Positions 32,411-40,907 of a stretch of 49,247 bases of DNA are shown here, piece after piece. The translations under genes were made by a program, and so were the position numbers. The stretch comes from Bacteroides sp. (GTDB taxonomy: Bacteria; Bacteroidota; Bacteroidia; Bacteroidales; Bacteroidaceae), in assembly GCA_021201335.1 (NCBI GenBank), contig JAJQFD010000047.1:1-49247 (forward strand). Reading direction: 5' to 3'. A model generated the notes under the pieces. That model saw only the letters and a program-made list of their open reading frames with translations. It was not told the origin of the DNA and searched no databases. The first letter of the stretch is position 1; the number at the start of each line of letters is the position of its first letter.

Positions 32411-33307
32411 TTAAACACCTTCCATACCTCCGCAAACCCCATAGGTTTCACAGGTTACAAAACTTGCTTCTTCTGAGGCCAGGAATACATAAATTCCAGC
32501 TATTTCATAGGGCTGCGCAGCACGCTGCATCAGATTTACCGAACCATGATCTGGTATATCTTCCTTCATCAAACCTCCTGAAATCTCCAACGGCGTCCAG
32601 GCAGAACCAGGACAAACAGTATTTACTCGAATACCTTTTTCAATTAATTCCTTAGCCAACGCTCTACTTAATCCTACAACCGCGAATTTTAAAGCTGCAT
32701 ATTCTGTCAGTTTCACCGCCGGCTTATAGTATTCAGAGGAAGACGTAAAGATTATAGATGAGCCTTTGGGCATTATCTGACTAGCCTCTTGAGCCATCCA
32801 GAAAGGAGAGAATACATTCACAGTGAACGTATGTAACAATAATTCGGTGGAAACTTCCGTAAAACTTTTATGAGCCTTTTGAACGCCAGCATTCAATACC
32901 AATATATCTAAACCGCCCAGACGTTTGGCTGCTTCATGAACGGTTTTCCTTGCAATATCTTCCTGACTGATATCTCCCTCTAACAAAATAATCTCATTTC
33001 CTTCTTTGGTAAGTAATCCGGCCAAAGACTCTGCATCTTTCTGTTCTTCCGGTAAATAATTGATAGCAACTTTGGCCCCTTCACGGGCATAAGCAATCGC
33101 AATCGCTCTACCGATTCCGGAATCACCTCCTGTAATCAGTGCTTTTCTACCTTTCAATCGTCCGCATCCTCCATAAGTTTTTTCACCACTATCCGGAACC
33201 GGATTCATTTCTGCTTGTACTCCGGGAGCATCTTGCATTTGGATGGGAAATTCTTCTAATCCTCGCTTATCCCTTGGATCTTTTAAATTACTATTAGCTT
33301 TTTCCAT
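32411..33307 (-). CDS. Short-chain dehydrogenase/reductase, general-stress type
   Basis: A 298-residue classical SDR with a 55-residue N-terminal extension (MQDAPGVQAEMNPVPDSGEK), the layout of Bacillus general stress protein 39-like enzymes. The cofactor motif is ITGGDSGIGRAIA, followed by LNAG, catalytic serine in FTSSSEYY, YxxxK in EYAALKFA, and PGSAWTPLEISGG. NAD(P)-dependent; substrate unknown. A paralogue with the same extension is at 37955 on the opposite strand, beyond the fimbrillin operon. It is transcribed divergently from the GlsB-like gene. Confidence 0.9.
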   Translation of the reverse strand: MEKANSNLKDPRDKRGLEEFPIQMQDAPGVQAEMNPVPDSGEKTYGGCGRLKGRKALITGGDSGIGRAIAIAYAREGAKVAINYLPEEQKDAESLAGLLTKEGNEIILLEGDISQEDIARKTVHEAAKRLGGLDILVLNAGVQKAHKSFTEVSTELLLHTFTVNVFSPFWMAQEASQIMPKGSSIIFTSSSEYYKPAVKLTEYAALKFAVVGLSRALAKELIEKGIRVNTVCPGSAWTPLEISGGLMKEDIPDHGSVNLMQRAAQPYEIAGIYVFLASEEASFVTCETYGVCGGMEGV

Positions 33308-33610
33308 ATTATAATCTTCTTTAATATAATAAACTGGTTATATCACTTGAACTTGTAAAAAAACAAGTCAAAAGACAAAAAGTTTGATCCGTGCAATACA
33401 AGATAAAACCATTTAACACCTAAAGTGCATAACCCTCTTCCTAAATAAAATGATACTTATCAATCCAAATGATTGTAAACAAATGAATTGCAAACTAATA
33501 ATTTGAACAATTCTCACATTCTCTCGTTTTATATCAATATTGTGTATAGATATTAATAGTTAGAAATAACGATTAAATTATTAATTTTCAAACATTTAAA
33601 TTTTAAAATT
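33308..33610. other. Divergent promoter region, SDR and GlsB-like genes
   Basis: A 303-bp AT-rich space between two divergent stress-type genes. A short inverted repeat ACTTGT (33351-33356) and ACAAGT (33363-33368) falls in the SDR leader. No perfect TAnnTTTG was found on either strand. Confidence 0.5.
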
Positions 33611-33865
33611 ATGGAAGGATTAGGACTTCTTTGGACCATCGTTATCGGTATAGCTGCCGGTGCGATAGCTGGCTGGCTGATGAAAGGAACCGGCTTTGGG
33701 ATTATTATGAATTTAGTAATAGGTTTAGTTGGTAGTTTACTGGGCGGTTGGATCTATAGCCTGTTCGGAGTAACAACTGGTGGTATTCTCGGATCACTTT
33801 TGATGTCCGTAATCGGTGCAGTAGTATTACTCTGGATTATTTCACTTTTCAGACGAAGGCCTTAA
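33611..33865 (+). CDS. GlsB/YeaQ/YmgE-family stress membrane protein
   Basis: An 84-residue inner-membrane protein made of three glycine-rich helices (LLWTIVIGIAAGAIAGWLM, IIMNLVIGLVGSLLGGWIY, ILGSLLMSVIGAVVLLWII) ending FRRRP. Length and the GWLMKGTGFG and GLVGSLLGGW motifs match the transglycosylase-associated GlsB family, induced by stress in many bacteria. It stands alone between a divergent SDR and a long stem shared with the convergent fimbrillin operon. Confidence 0.9.
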   Translation: MEGLGLLWTIVIGIAAGAIAGWLMKGTGFGIIMNLVIGLVGSLLGGWIYSLFGVTTGGILGSLLMSVIGAVVLLWIISLFRRRP

Positions 33866-33877
33866 TGAATTTATCAT

Positions 33878-33955
33878 AAGCCAGATTCTGCCATAATATT
33901 CTACATTTTATTTGATAAGCAATAATATACTTTTAAAATAGGCAGAATCTGGCTT
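33878..33955. terminator. Long-stem terminator shared by convergent genes
   Basis: A perfect 15-bp stem, AAGCCAGATTCTGCC (33878-33892) and GGCAGAATCTGGCTT (33941-33955), encloses a 48-base AT-rich loop and is followed by TTCTTTCTTT. It lies between the GlsB-like gene and the fimbrillin operon. Confidence 0.75.
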
Positions 33956-33963
33956 TTCTTTCT

Positions 33964-35091
33964 TTAATTATCTCTCATCAACCGGACGGACTCCGCATAT
34001 GCCTTTGAATGATTCGATTCAGTAATGGCAGTACCTGTACCTACATAGATACGCCATCCATTAGCAGCAGACGATTCCGTACTAGCCCACCATTGTCCAT
34101 AAGAATTTAGTTGCTCAGAATTACCGCTCGGACTACGCCGACCACCCGGCAAGCCGGAAAAGCCTGTTACATCATCGGCCACGGTATTACTCCACATATA
34201 TAATGCTTTGATCTTTCTTCCGGTTTCCGGATTCACATAATGATACAATGAATTCCAGTCATCCCTGGTAGGCACACGCCATCCTTCCGGAGCAATTCCT
34301 GCTGTATTTACAATAGCATACCAAGTATAATAGGCCCCAATCATATCTTTGTAAGTAGCCGCATCATCATTATAATAGTAGTGTTCCAGCGGATCGCCGT
34401 TTGCATAATGCTCTGCTTTATAGTTTTCTCTGATCCAATATTGCGTTCCTATTTTTGTGACCGCGTATACATTGTTATCTATATCCGTCAGAGTATACGG
34501 CAGGGTAGTAAGAATGGGAATTGCATTATCTGGTTCAGCAGTAATCTGATGGGTTGTCTCTATCCTTACTTTATTAACCAAGGGCAATGTGCCAGCATAG
34601 TAAGTATATAATGTATCCCGTGGCCCAAAAATCACATTTCCTCCATGTACATTACCTGTATTGAATTCATATTGGTTAGCTGAATTACGATCTCTGTTGT
34701 AAACTCTGGGTACAAAACCCTTTGTCAGATCCATTCTCCCATCTGTTCCTAGGGGATAAACTACAATTGCCGGCAAATCTACCCGGGGAGTAATATTCCT
34801 GAAAAGATATTCCCGACACACCTGACCAATCAATGTATTGCCATCATAAATATAATGTACATAAGATTCTTCCCAGTTAATCCCGTTGAGATCTAGTATT
34901 CGGGGGGGCCGTTCTCCAATACCTCCTGTTATAGTTCCACCATCGTTCCATTCACCCACTACATCACTGGTAACAATTATACCTTGCTGAGTTATTTCAA
35001 TATTAAAAGTGGTAGTATAACCCTGCTCAAAAACGACATTTTCATTCGTTGTATAAAAATAATTAATGCCTCTGTTACTTACTCTCAACAA
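33964..35091 (-). CDS. Fimbrillin-like protein, C-terminal part with FISUMP domain (out of frame)
   Basis: About 375 residues that continue the preceding fimbrillin-like frame after a break at the C9 run (plus-strand G9, 35115-35123). The first 60 residues are the last fimbrillin strands (NYFYTTNENVVFEQGYTTTF, VVGEWNDGG). Residues about 210-375 are a Fibrobacter succinogenes major paralogous (FISUMP) domain: GTQYWIRENYKAEHYANGDP, YYTWYAIVNTAGIAPEGWRV, GFSGLPGGRRS and YGQWWASTES. It has no signal peptide and a TTG as first possible start, so it is not an independent gene. One more C joins it through PPPQVIPFNTQLLRVSNRG. Confidence 0.85.
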   Translation of the reverse strand: MLRVSNRGINYFYTTNENVVFEQGYTTTFNIEITQQGIIVTSDVVGEWNDGGTITGGIGERPPRILDLNGINWEESYVHYIYDGNTLIGQVCREYLFRNITPRVDLPAIVVYPLGTDGRMDLTKGFVPRVYNRDRNSANQYEFNTGNVHGGNVIFGPRDTLYTYYAGTLPLVNKVRIETTHQITAEPDNAIPILTTLPYTLTDIDNNVYAVTKIGTQYWIRENYKAEHYANGDPLEHYYYNDDAATYKDMIGAYYTWYAIVNTAGIAPEGWRVPTRDDWNSLYHYVNPETGRKIKALYMWSNTVADDVTGFSGLPGGRRSPSGNSEQLNSYGQWWASTESSAANGWRIYVGTGTAITESNHSKAYAESVRLMRDN

Positions 35092-35108
35092 CTGGGTATT
35101 AAATGGTA

Positions 35109-35846
35109 TTACCTGGGGGGGGGAATAATGGCAGTAAGACTTAAATCATAATTCGTAACAGGCGCAGTCAACATAAAAGTGGATATTTCGGCAGGCAATG
35201 CGTCCGCCGGGATGATTACCCCGTCATTTGCCAGATCAATTTGACAATCGGGAATTATATTTTGAATAAATACGGAAGTCTGTTGCAAAGATTCCTGGAC
35301 AGAAGTTATTTCTGATTTTATATTGATATTTATTTTACTCAGTCCATGACTAAAAAGAAGAGGAACAGACGCTGAAGGTGATACGCCCAAATTCCGGGCA
35401 TATAAGAAATCACTGACCAGATAGCCATTTAAAGTTGTTTGATCAGTAGATACCGAAAAACGATAATCACGGGCGTCTTGCAATTCCTCATTGTATGGAT
35501 AATAGGCATAAACATCAATGTTCCTATCTCCCGGCCAGGGAAGTAATACACCTTCATTTGTAAGCCAGGAACTAGCCTGATAAGTATGTTGAATATTGTT
35601 TGCATAATCACTCTCACCCAGTATACCAGGAGTTATATCATCAGACTGATAAGGAACAACAAATACTCCAATCTGATCATTCTCTTCAAAACTGTTTCCA
35701 GATATTCGGAAATCAGGTTGTTGTATCGTAGAAAAAAGACAGATATACCTATCACCTATCACTATTTCTTCTTTATCGTTACAGCTAATTATTCCTAACC
35801 ACCCCAGGAAAAGTGTAAACACAATATAATATTCAGACTTCTTCAT
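35109..35846 (-). CDS. Fimbrillin-like lipoprotein, N-terminal part (frame broken)
   Basis: About 245 residues with lipobox GWLGIISC, then the fimbrillin (Mfa-like) pattern: NSFEENDQIGVFVVPY, DRNIDVYAYYPYNEEL, SVPLLFSHGLSKININI. The frame runs out at AIIPPPR in a nine-C run and continues in the frame of the 33964-35091 segment. Together they make a protein of some 630 residues: lipidated fimbrillin module plus C-terminal FISUMP domain. MLMKK at 35852 is an equally possible start. Third and last gene of the minus-strand fimbrillin operon. Confidence 0.85.
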   Translation of the reverse strand: MKKSEYYIVFTLFLGWLGIISCNDKEEIVIGDRYICLFSTIQQPDFRISGNSFEENDQIGVFVVPYQSDDITPGILGESDYANNIQHTYQASSWLTNEGVLLPWPGDRNIDVYAYYPYNEELQDARDYRFSVSTDQTTLNGYLVSDFLYARNLGVSPSASVPLLFSHGLSKININIKSEITSVQESLQQTSVFIQNIIPDCQIDLANDGVIIPADALPAEISTFMLTAPVTNYDLSLTAIIPPPR

Positions 35847-35893
35847 CAGCATTGAGTAATAATAGATTATACCTGCCAGTTTTGATGTGATAA

Positions 35894-36700
35894 TCAGATA
35901 ACATTCAGGCTAAATAAGTAATTTGTACCTTCCCGTAATTCAATCAGTTGATCAGTAGTATACAATGTCAATTGATCCTCCCAGCGAATCAGAAATAACG
36001 GTGTATTTGCTTCAATAATTTGCGGAAAAACGATCACTTCAAAGAGAGTTTGGTTACTTACTTGATTTCCCACAAATGGAGCATTTATTATACCCTTTGA
36101 TATATTATGGGTCATCCTTCCACTAACCAGATCAACCCTTGCATTCGTATAAAGATTATGGACCTCTACCTGCATGCTCTGTCCAATGGTATTAATTGTA
36201 TTAATCTCAATTGTTATTTTAGAAAATAAATGCCTAAACTCCAGATTTGCCACATTTCCGGATCCGGTATCTACGGTTGTTTTAGCCCAAAGAATATCAA
36301 GTATTTTTCCCGATTGGTTACCGGAAAGATCTACCGGATATTCTGCCAGGTTCAGCTTACCCGGCATATTACCTAATTCCGGATCATACGGATAATATGC
36401 GTATAAATCCAATTTTTCTTCCGGGGTAAAAAGGTAATCCTCATTTTCAGGCGTCCAGCTGGTTCCATTCCATGAAAAGGGCCAATTAATAGGGTAAGCT
36501 ATATCGCCTGGAATGCCCGGCTGGTCATTTATGTAACCAACGGGATAAACACCAATCCTATCGCCTTCCTCAAAACGGGTTGTTGCATAGACCTGTTCTA
36601 CCAGAGAATAAGCTTTTTTAGCTACAGATAAAGAATCCTCCTCTTCCGAACAGGCGGAAAGCAGGAGGATTAATATAAAAGACAGCAATTGTTTTTGCAT
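35894..36700 (-). CDS. Fimbrillin-like lipoprotein
   Basis: A 268-residue lipoprotein (LILLLSACSEEEDSL, lipid Cys17). The Mfa/fimbrillin pattern is RFEEGDRIGVYPVGY, KLDLYAYYPYDPEL, ILWAKTTV, LEFRHLFSKITIEINT and LIELREGTNYLFSLNVI. It stops directly after the YLF strand, without the WxDGG tail found in its neighbours; the downstream sequence offers no better continuation in any frame. It is the middle gene, 20 bp after the first and 47 bp before the third. Confidence 0.85.
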   Translation of the reverse strand: MQKQLLSFILILLLSACSEEEDSLSVAKKAYSLVEQVYATTRFEEGDRIGVYPVGYINDQPGIPGDIAYPINWPFSWNGTSWTPENEDYLFTPEEKLDLYAYYPYDPELGNMPGKLNLAEYPVDLSGNQSGKILDILWAKTTVDTGSGNVANLEFRHLFSKITIEINTINTIGQSMQVEVHNLYTNARVDLVSGRMTHNISKGIINAPFVGNQVSNQTLFEVIVFPQIIEANTPLFLIRWEDQLTLYTTDQLIELREGTNYLFSLNVI

Positions 36701-36720
36701 ACAGGATTTCCGATATTTAT

Positions 36721-37635
36721 CTATTCAGGGGTAACACCACCGCCGATGGATCCTCCATCTTCCCAAGGAGTAATGCTTGAATCCAATATAATTCCGGTAG
36801 CAGTAATAGTCAGTTTGATAGCATGTTGGTATCCACCTTCAAACGTGTAAGCCTGATCGGTAGTATAAACATACGACTGATTTCCGATTGTAAAACGAAA
36901 AAGTTCGGTACCCATAGGAATGGTTTGCGGTACCACAATGGCGTGAATATCAGATACGGATGTACGTGACTCAGAAGAACCCGCAACGCCATAGGCACTT
37001 ATGATTACCGGAGTTCCTGTAGCAGCCGAAATATTTCCATTAAGAATATTAATTTCAGTGCCAGGAAGTGTATTTATTATTGATACATTATTTAATGCAC
37101 TTAGATCGAGTCCTTGCGAGCTTTCAATGGTAAAATCCAATTTTGCCAGCTTGTGAGAAAAAGTCAAACCTATTGCTGTGGTACTACGCGCGTTATTAAA
37201 ACTAGTGGCATGTAATAAATCTGATTGCAGATAATTACTTTGAATTCTCTGGTCGGCAGTGACCTGAAAATCTAAAGGAGTTGTGAGAGATGCGGATGTC
37301 GAATAAGGATGTACTGCATAAAGATCAATATTCCGGCCATCTAAGGGATAATACATGGTTTCACTTGTAAAACCACCACTACCATTCGCCACAATATTTA
37401 CATTCGGATATAATATCTCATTTGTTAGCCCATTCGGTGTAATAAACAAACTCAAAGCCTGTCCGCTCACAATCATGTCATCCTGTAATCTCGGTTGAGT
37501 TTGAAAGGTAACCCGACTACTCAATATAATCTGCTGTGCATTAGGATTTTCATTATAATAATATTTATCGCCACAGCTCACAAAAGCCAGTCCGGTTAGC
37601 AGGAAAATAAATGTTAATTGAATGCTTGTTTTCAT
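36721..37635 (-). CDS. Fimbrillin-like lipoprotein
   Basis: A 304-residue lipoprotein with lipobox LLTGLAFVSC. It shows the fimbrillin-family order: GRNIDLYAVHPYS, QSDLLHATSFNNA, TFSHKLAKLDFTI, DIHAIVVPQTIPMGTELFRF, YVYTTDQAYTFEGGYQHAIKL, and the tail ITPWEDGGSIGGG. Such proteins are fimbrial subunits or tips, or cell-surface lipoproteins. It is the first gene of the three-gene operon. No FimB/Mfa2-type anchor or chaperone is seen nearby. Confidence 0.88.
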   Translation of the reverse strand: MKTSIQLTFIFLLTGLAFVSCGDKYYYNENPNAQQIILSSRVTFQTQPRLQDDMIVSGQALSLFITPNGLTNEILYPNVNIVANGSGGFTSETMYYPLDGRNIDLYAVHPYSTSASLTTPLDFQVTADQRIQSNYLQSDLLHATSFNNARSTTAIGLTFSHKLAKLDFTIESSQGLDLSALNNVSIINTLPGTEINILNGNISAATGTPVIISAYGVAGSSESRTSVSDIHAIVVPQTIPMGTELFRFTIGNQSYVYTTDQAYTFEGGYQHAIKLTITATGIILDSSITPWEDGGSIGGGVTPE

Positions 37636-37954
37636 AAAATAATATTTTAATTAATAATTTCCTAGCTATTCAACTAACAAATGTTTTTACTGTATAGTTT
37701 TCAAATTTGACCCTAAAATTCAAAAAGTAATCTTAATAATTTCTATCCCTCGCAGGCTGCTAAAATACAAAAGATTTACATTGGATAATTAATTCAAATA
37801 AGAATAAACAAATCATATAGCAAACCGGAAAAGTTAAACAAAAGAGCGAGTAAGTCGTTTTAAATTAACATGTTATTAATTATCATATAATAAAAAATAT
37901 CAAAAATTTAATTTACACTAAATCTTTGATTTACAACAATTATAAAAAAACAGT
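37636..37954. other. Divergent promoter region, fimbrillin operon and SDR
   Basis: A 319-bp AT-rich space with no gene. Imperfect -7-like elements face outward on both strands: TAAATCTTTG about 25 bp before the SDR start, and TAAATCTTTTG on the minus strand about 130 bp before the fimbrillin start. Neither is a perfect TAnnTTTG. Confidence 0.4.
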
Positions 37955-38854
37955 ATGGAAAAGAAAGCTTACAATGTTATGCAAAACCCACTTACTCAAT
38001 ACAGGCAGGATGGGTACCCAAAACAGTTACAGGAATATCCAGGTGTACAGGATGATATGGATCCAACCCCTGATTGTGGTGAAGAAACCTATGTAGGCAC
38101 CGGCCGATTAAAAGGAAGAAAAGCGCTGATTACAGGGGGCGATTCAGGTATAGGCCGTGCTGCCGCTATTGCCTTTGCCAGAGAAGGAGCAGATATTGCC
38201 GTGAACTACATGGAATCCGAACAAAAAGATGCAGAGTCACTTGCTGAACTTCTGAAAGCAGAAGGCAAGAAAGTCTATTTAATTCCTGGCGACCTGAGTG
38301 ATGAGGAATTCAACAAAAAAATGATTAAAGAAGCCAATGAAAAATTAGGTGGCCTGGATATCTTAGCATTAATTGCCGGTAAACAAGTTTCCCAAACGGA
38401 TATTGAAGAGGTAACCACCGAGCAAATAACGAATACATTTAAAATCAATGTATTCTCATTGTTCTGGACCGTTAAAGCGGCTTTACCACTATTACCACCT
38501 GGGGCAAGTATTATTACTTGTTCTTCCATTCAGGCTTATCAACCAAGTCCGAACCTGTTGGATTATGCGGCAAGTAAAAGTGCGATAATCGCATTTACCC
38601 GCGCATTAGCCAAACAAATTGCTTCGAAAGGAATCCGGGTGAATAGTGTGGCACCTGGTCCTATCTGGACGCCTTTACAGATTTCCGGTGGTCAGGAACA
38701 GGAAAAGCTTCCTAAATTCGGTCAGAATACTCCTTTAAAACGTTCTGGACAACCGGTCGAACTAGCTGGCGCTTTTGTATTCCTGGCATCACAGGAGGCA
38801 AGCTATGTAACAGCTGAAGTTTATGGGGTAACAGGTGGAAATCACTTGGGATAG
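37955..38854 (+). CDS. Short-chain dehydrogenase/reductase, general-stress type
   Basis: A 299-residue paralogue of the SDR at 32411. It has the same N-terminal extension (LQEYPGVQDDMDPTPDCGEE), cofactor motif ITGGDSGIGRAAA, catalytic TCSSIQAY and YAASK, and PGPIWTPLQISGGQ. The usual NAG after beta-4 is replaced by LIAG; the helix Asn (FKINVFS) of the catalytic tetrad is kept. Substrate unknown. It is divergent from the fimbrillin operon and ends at a strong hairpin. Confidence 0.9.
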   Translation: MEKKAYNVMQNPLTQYRQDGYPKQLQEYPGVQDDMDPTPDCGEETYVGTGRLKGRKALITGGDSGIGRAAAIAFAREGADIAVNYMESEQKDAESLAELLKAEGKKVYLIPGDLSDEEFNKKMIKEANEKLGGLDILALIAGKQVSQTDIEEVTTEQITNTFKINVFSLFWTVKAALPLLPPGASIITCSSIQAYQPSPNLLDYAASKSAIIAFTRALAKQIASKGIRVNSVAPGPIWTPLQISGGQEQEKLPKFGQNTPLKRSGQPVELAGAFVFLASQEASYVTAEVYGVTGGNHLG

Positions 38855-38869
38855 TTTTTATTCTATTCA

Positions 38870-38907
38870 TTAGAGCTTAAAATTTATATTTGTATTTTAA
38901 GCTCTAA
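38870..38907 (+). terminator. Terminator of SDR gene
   Basis: Perfect 14-bp stem TTAGAGCTTAAAAT (38870-38883) and ATTTTAAGCTCTAA (38894-38907) with a 10-base loop, then CGTCTTATTTA. Confidence 0.75.
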
Positions 38908-39223
38908 CGTCTTATTTACAAAATGACACATTGATAATCGTTTGTTCCTCAAATTAAATATTCTGGAGCAAAGTACACCTATAGGGAAAATAACGCAAGG
39001 AAATTGAATTAGGGAAATTCAAAAAGAAATAAACGAGATTACATTCTTACAATATAGATTCATTTCAATGAATTTTAGCATCTAGAAAATCAAATTTTAA
39101 TAAAATAGACTATCTTTATGATCATTCAAGATAGATGCAAATTTGTGTGCAACTAGAAAAAAATCAGGGAGAAAACAGAGGAAAATACCAAAAATAACCG
39201 AAAAGTCTTCTATTTATTCTTGA

Positions 39224-39311
39224 GAGGTTATAAGTCCTCCAAAGAGAATCTATAAGTTCTCCAAAGAGAATCCATAAGCTCTCCCAACTAAACTTAGAGC
39301 TTTTACTCGAA
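39224..39311. repeat. 22-bp direct-repeat array in a 716-bp gene-free region
   Basis: Units of 22 bp begin at 39224, 39246, 39268 and 39290. Units 1-3 share the cores ATAAGnnCTCC and, in 1 and 2, CTCCAAAGAGAATC; unit 4 is weaker. The same rhythm may continue as TTTTAC at 39301, 39322 and 39341. The whole region 38855-39570 holds only the SDR terminator, this array and the promoter of the third AraC gene; I see no open frame with coding character in it. Confidence 0.7.
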
Positions 39312-39557
39312 TTTTATTGATTTTTACCCGTTTTTTGGAATTTTACAGGCTTCTAAAAAGGATAAGAAAGATTTTTAGAGGCATTTTAGGAAATGAGCCT
39401 GTTAATGAATACTGCAAAAATTAATCACTTTGCTATATTCAGAAAAAATACGTAACATTCTGTATTTCCGCAATGTCATCTGCTGCAGACTTAAAAAGAA
39501 AATAAATATGGAATGTTAAGACGCTCAAACAGCATTTCGTTTTACAAATAGAATTTG

Positions 39558-39565
39558 TATTTTTG
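39558..39565 (+). promoter_or_regulatory. -7 element of third AraC gene
   Basis: TATTTTTG matches TAnnTTTG and ends five bases before the ATG at 39571, so the transcript would be leaderless or nearly so. The ATGTC element of the sister promoters is not at the expected distance; the nearest copy, ATGTCATCTGC, is at 39473. Confidence 0.5.
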
Positions 39566-39570
39566 TTTTT

Positions 39571-40371
39571 ATGGAAGATTATCAGGTCATATTACCGTCA
39601 ACTCCACTATCAACTTACGTAAAGCATTACTGGTTCCTGAAAACAAGCAGTATCAATCCGGCTGAAATCCGAACGGCACCTACCGGTCATGTTTGTTTGA
39701 TGTTTCATCGGGGAAAACAGATATTTTCTACCTCTGAAGGTAATTGGCAGCCTCAAGCTTTCCTCAGTGGCCATGAATCTGGATATACAGATCTGCTTTA
39801 TTTCGGCCAGGTAAATATGATTTGCGTAGTTTTCCGACCATTTGGAGCAAAAGCCTTTTTCAGATTTCCGATAGATGATTTAAAAGGGATACGGGTATCT
39901 GTTAATGATCTTAATGATAAAAAACTGATTGATTTACAAAATATTCTTATTGATACCCAGGATCACCACCATTGTATCACATTAATTGAAAAATATCTAT
40001 ATGAATGCTTCCAGCCCATGGCCGAATATAATTTAAAAAGGATTAAGGCGGCCATCCAATTAATTCACTCAGGCACAACAGATGTGCGGATGCTGGCAGA
40101 CGAAGCTTGTTTAAGCTATAAACAGTTTAAACGCATCTTTACCGGATGTGTAGGAACCAACCCGAAAGAGTTTTTACGTACGATTCGTTTTCAGAAAGCT
40201 TTATATATTTTAGAAAATCAGCCACATATCAACCTAGCACAATTGGCTTTAGCATGTGGATGCTATGACCAATCACATTTAATCAATGAATTTAATTTCT
40301 TTTCCGGATACACACCTGTTGAATACTTATCTGTCTGTAATCCTCATTCTGATTATTTCTCACAATCCTAA
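39571..40371 (+). CDS. AraC-family transcriptional regulator (DUF6597-type N-terminus)
   Basis: A 266-residue paralogue of the regulators at 256 and 28610, closest to the first in layout. N-terminal tract VILPSTPLSTYVKHYWFLK; HTH tracts SYKQFKRIFTGCVGTNPKEF and CGCYDQSHLINEFNFFSGYTP; C-terminus CNPHSDYFSQS matches CQPRSDYFS of the first copy. It precedes a VOC gene, repeating the AraC-VOC arrangement of the window start. Confidence 0.9.
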   Translation: MEDYQVILPSTPLSTYVKHYWFLKTSSINPAEIRTAPTGHVCLMFHRGKQIFSTSEGNWQPQAFLSGHESGYTDLLYFGQVNMICVVFRPFGAKAFFRFPIDDLKGIRVSVNDLNDKKLIDLQNILIDTQDHHHCITLIEKYLYECFQPMAEYNLKRIKAAIQLIHSGTTDVRMLADEACLSYKQFKRIFTGCVGTNPKEFLRTIRFQKALYILENQPHINLAQLALACGCYDQSHLINEFNFFSGYTPVEYLSVCNPHSDYFSQS

Positions 40372-40402
40372 ATTTCTTCATTTATTCTCACCGAAATTAA
40401 AG

Positions 40403-40449
40403 ATGTCCTTTTTTTTCCAAGCACAGGAAATGAGGTATCTCTACCTTTG
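40403..40449 (+). promoter_or_regulatory. Promoter of second VOC gene with shared ATGTC element
   Basis: ATGTCCTTTTTTTTCCAA begins at 40403, 39 bp before the -7 element TACCTTTG (40442-40449). The ATG is 51 bases further on. Element, spacing and CTCTACCTTTG are as in the promoter at 28553-28599. Confidence 0.6.
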
Positions 40450-40500
40450 TTGAATGAATTCACCAATCAATGAAATCTAAAAACAAGAAATGAAGAAATT

Positions 40501-40869
40501 ATGGGAAAATTAGTTGCGTTTTTTGAAATCCCTGCTATAGATTTTGGCAGATCAGTAAATTTTTATGAGAAAGTTTTTAATTGTAAATTAGAAGTAATGG
40601 ATTGCGAGACCGAAAAAATGGCATTCTTCCCACCGGAAGACGGAAAATGTCCGGGCGCAATCTCCTTTGCAGAAAATTTCAAACCTTCAGAAAATGGAGT
40701 TTTAGTAAGCTTGCAAGTAAAGAACATGGAAGAAACGATCAACCACATTGAAACAAACGGAGGAAAGATTGTTCATGAGAAAATGAAAATTGAAGCTGAA
40801 GGAATGGGATATTTCTCTATTTTCATAGATAGCGAAGGAAACCGTATCGGATTATATTCAGATAATTAA
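40501..40869 (+). CDS. VOC-superfamily (glyoxalase-like) protein
   Basis: A 122-residue paralogue of the protein at 1152, same length and same ends (KLVAFFEIPAIDFGRSVNFY at the start, IDSEGNRIGLYSDN at the end). Middle segments KMAFFPPEDGKCPGAISF and GGKIVHEKMKIEAEGMGYF are also conserved between the two. Single VOC domain, probably a homodimer; substrate unknown. It has its own promoter carrying the shared ATGTC element. Confidence 0.87.
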   Translation: MGKLVAFFEIPAIDFGRSVNFYEKVFNCKLEVMDCETEKMAFFPPEDGKCPGAISFAENFKPSENGVLVSLQVKNMEETINHIETNGGKIVHEKMKIEAEGMGYFSIFIDSEGNRIGLYSDN

Positions 40870-40907
40870 AAGTATCAGGATACGCAAAGCGTACTGTACC
40901 TTTAAAA

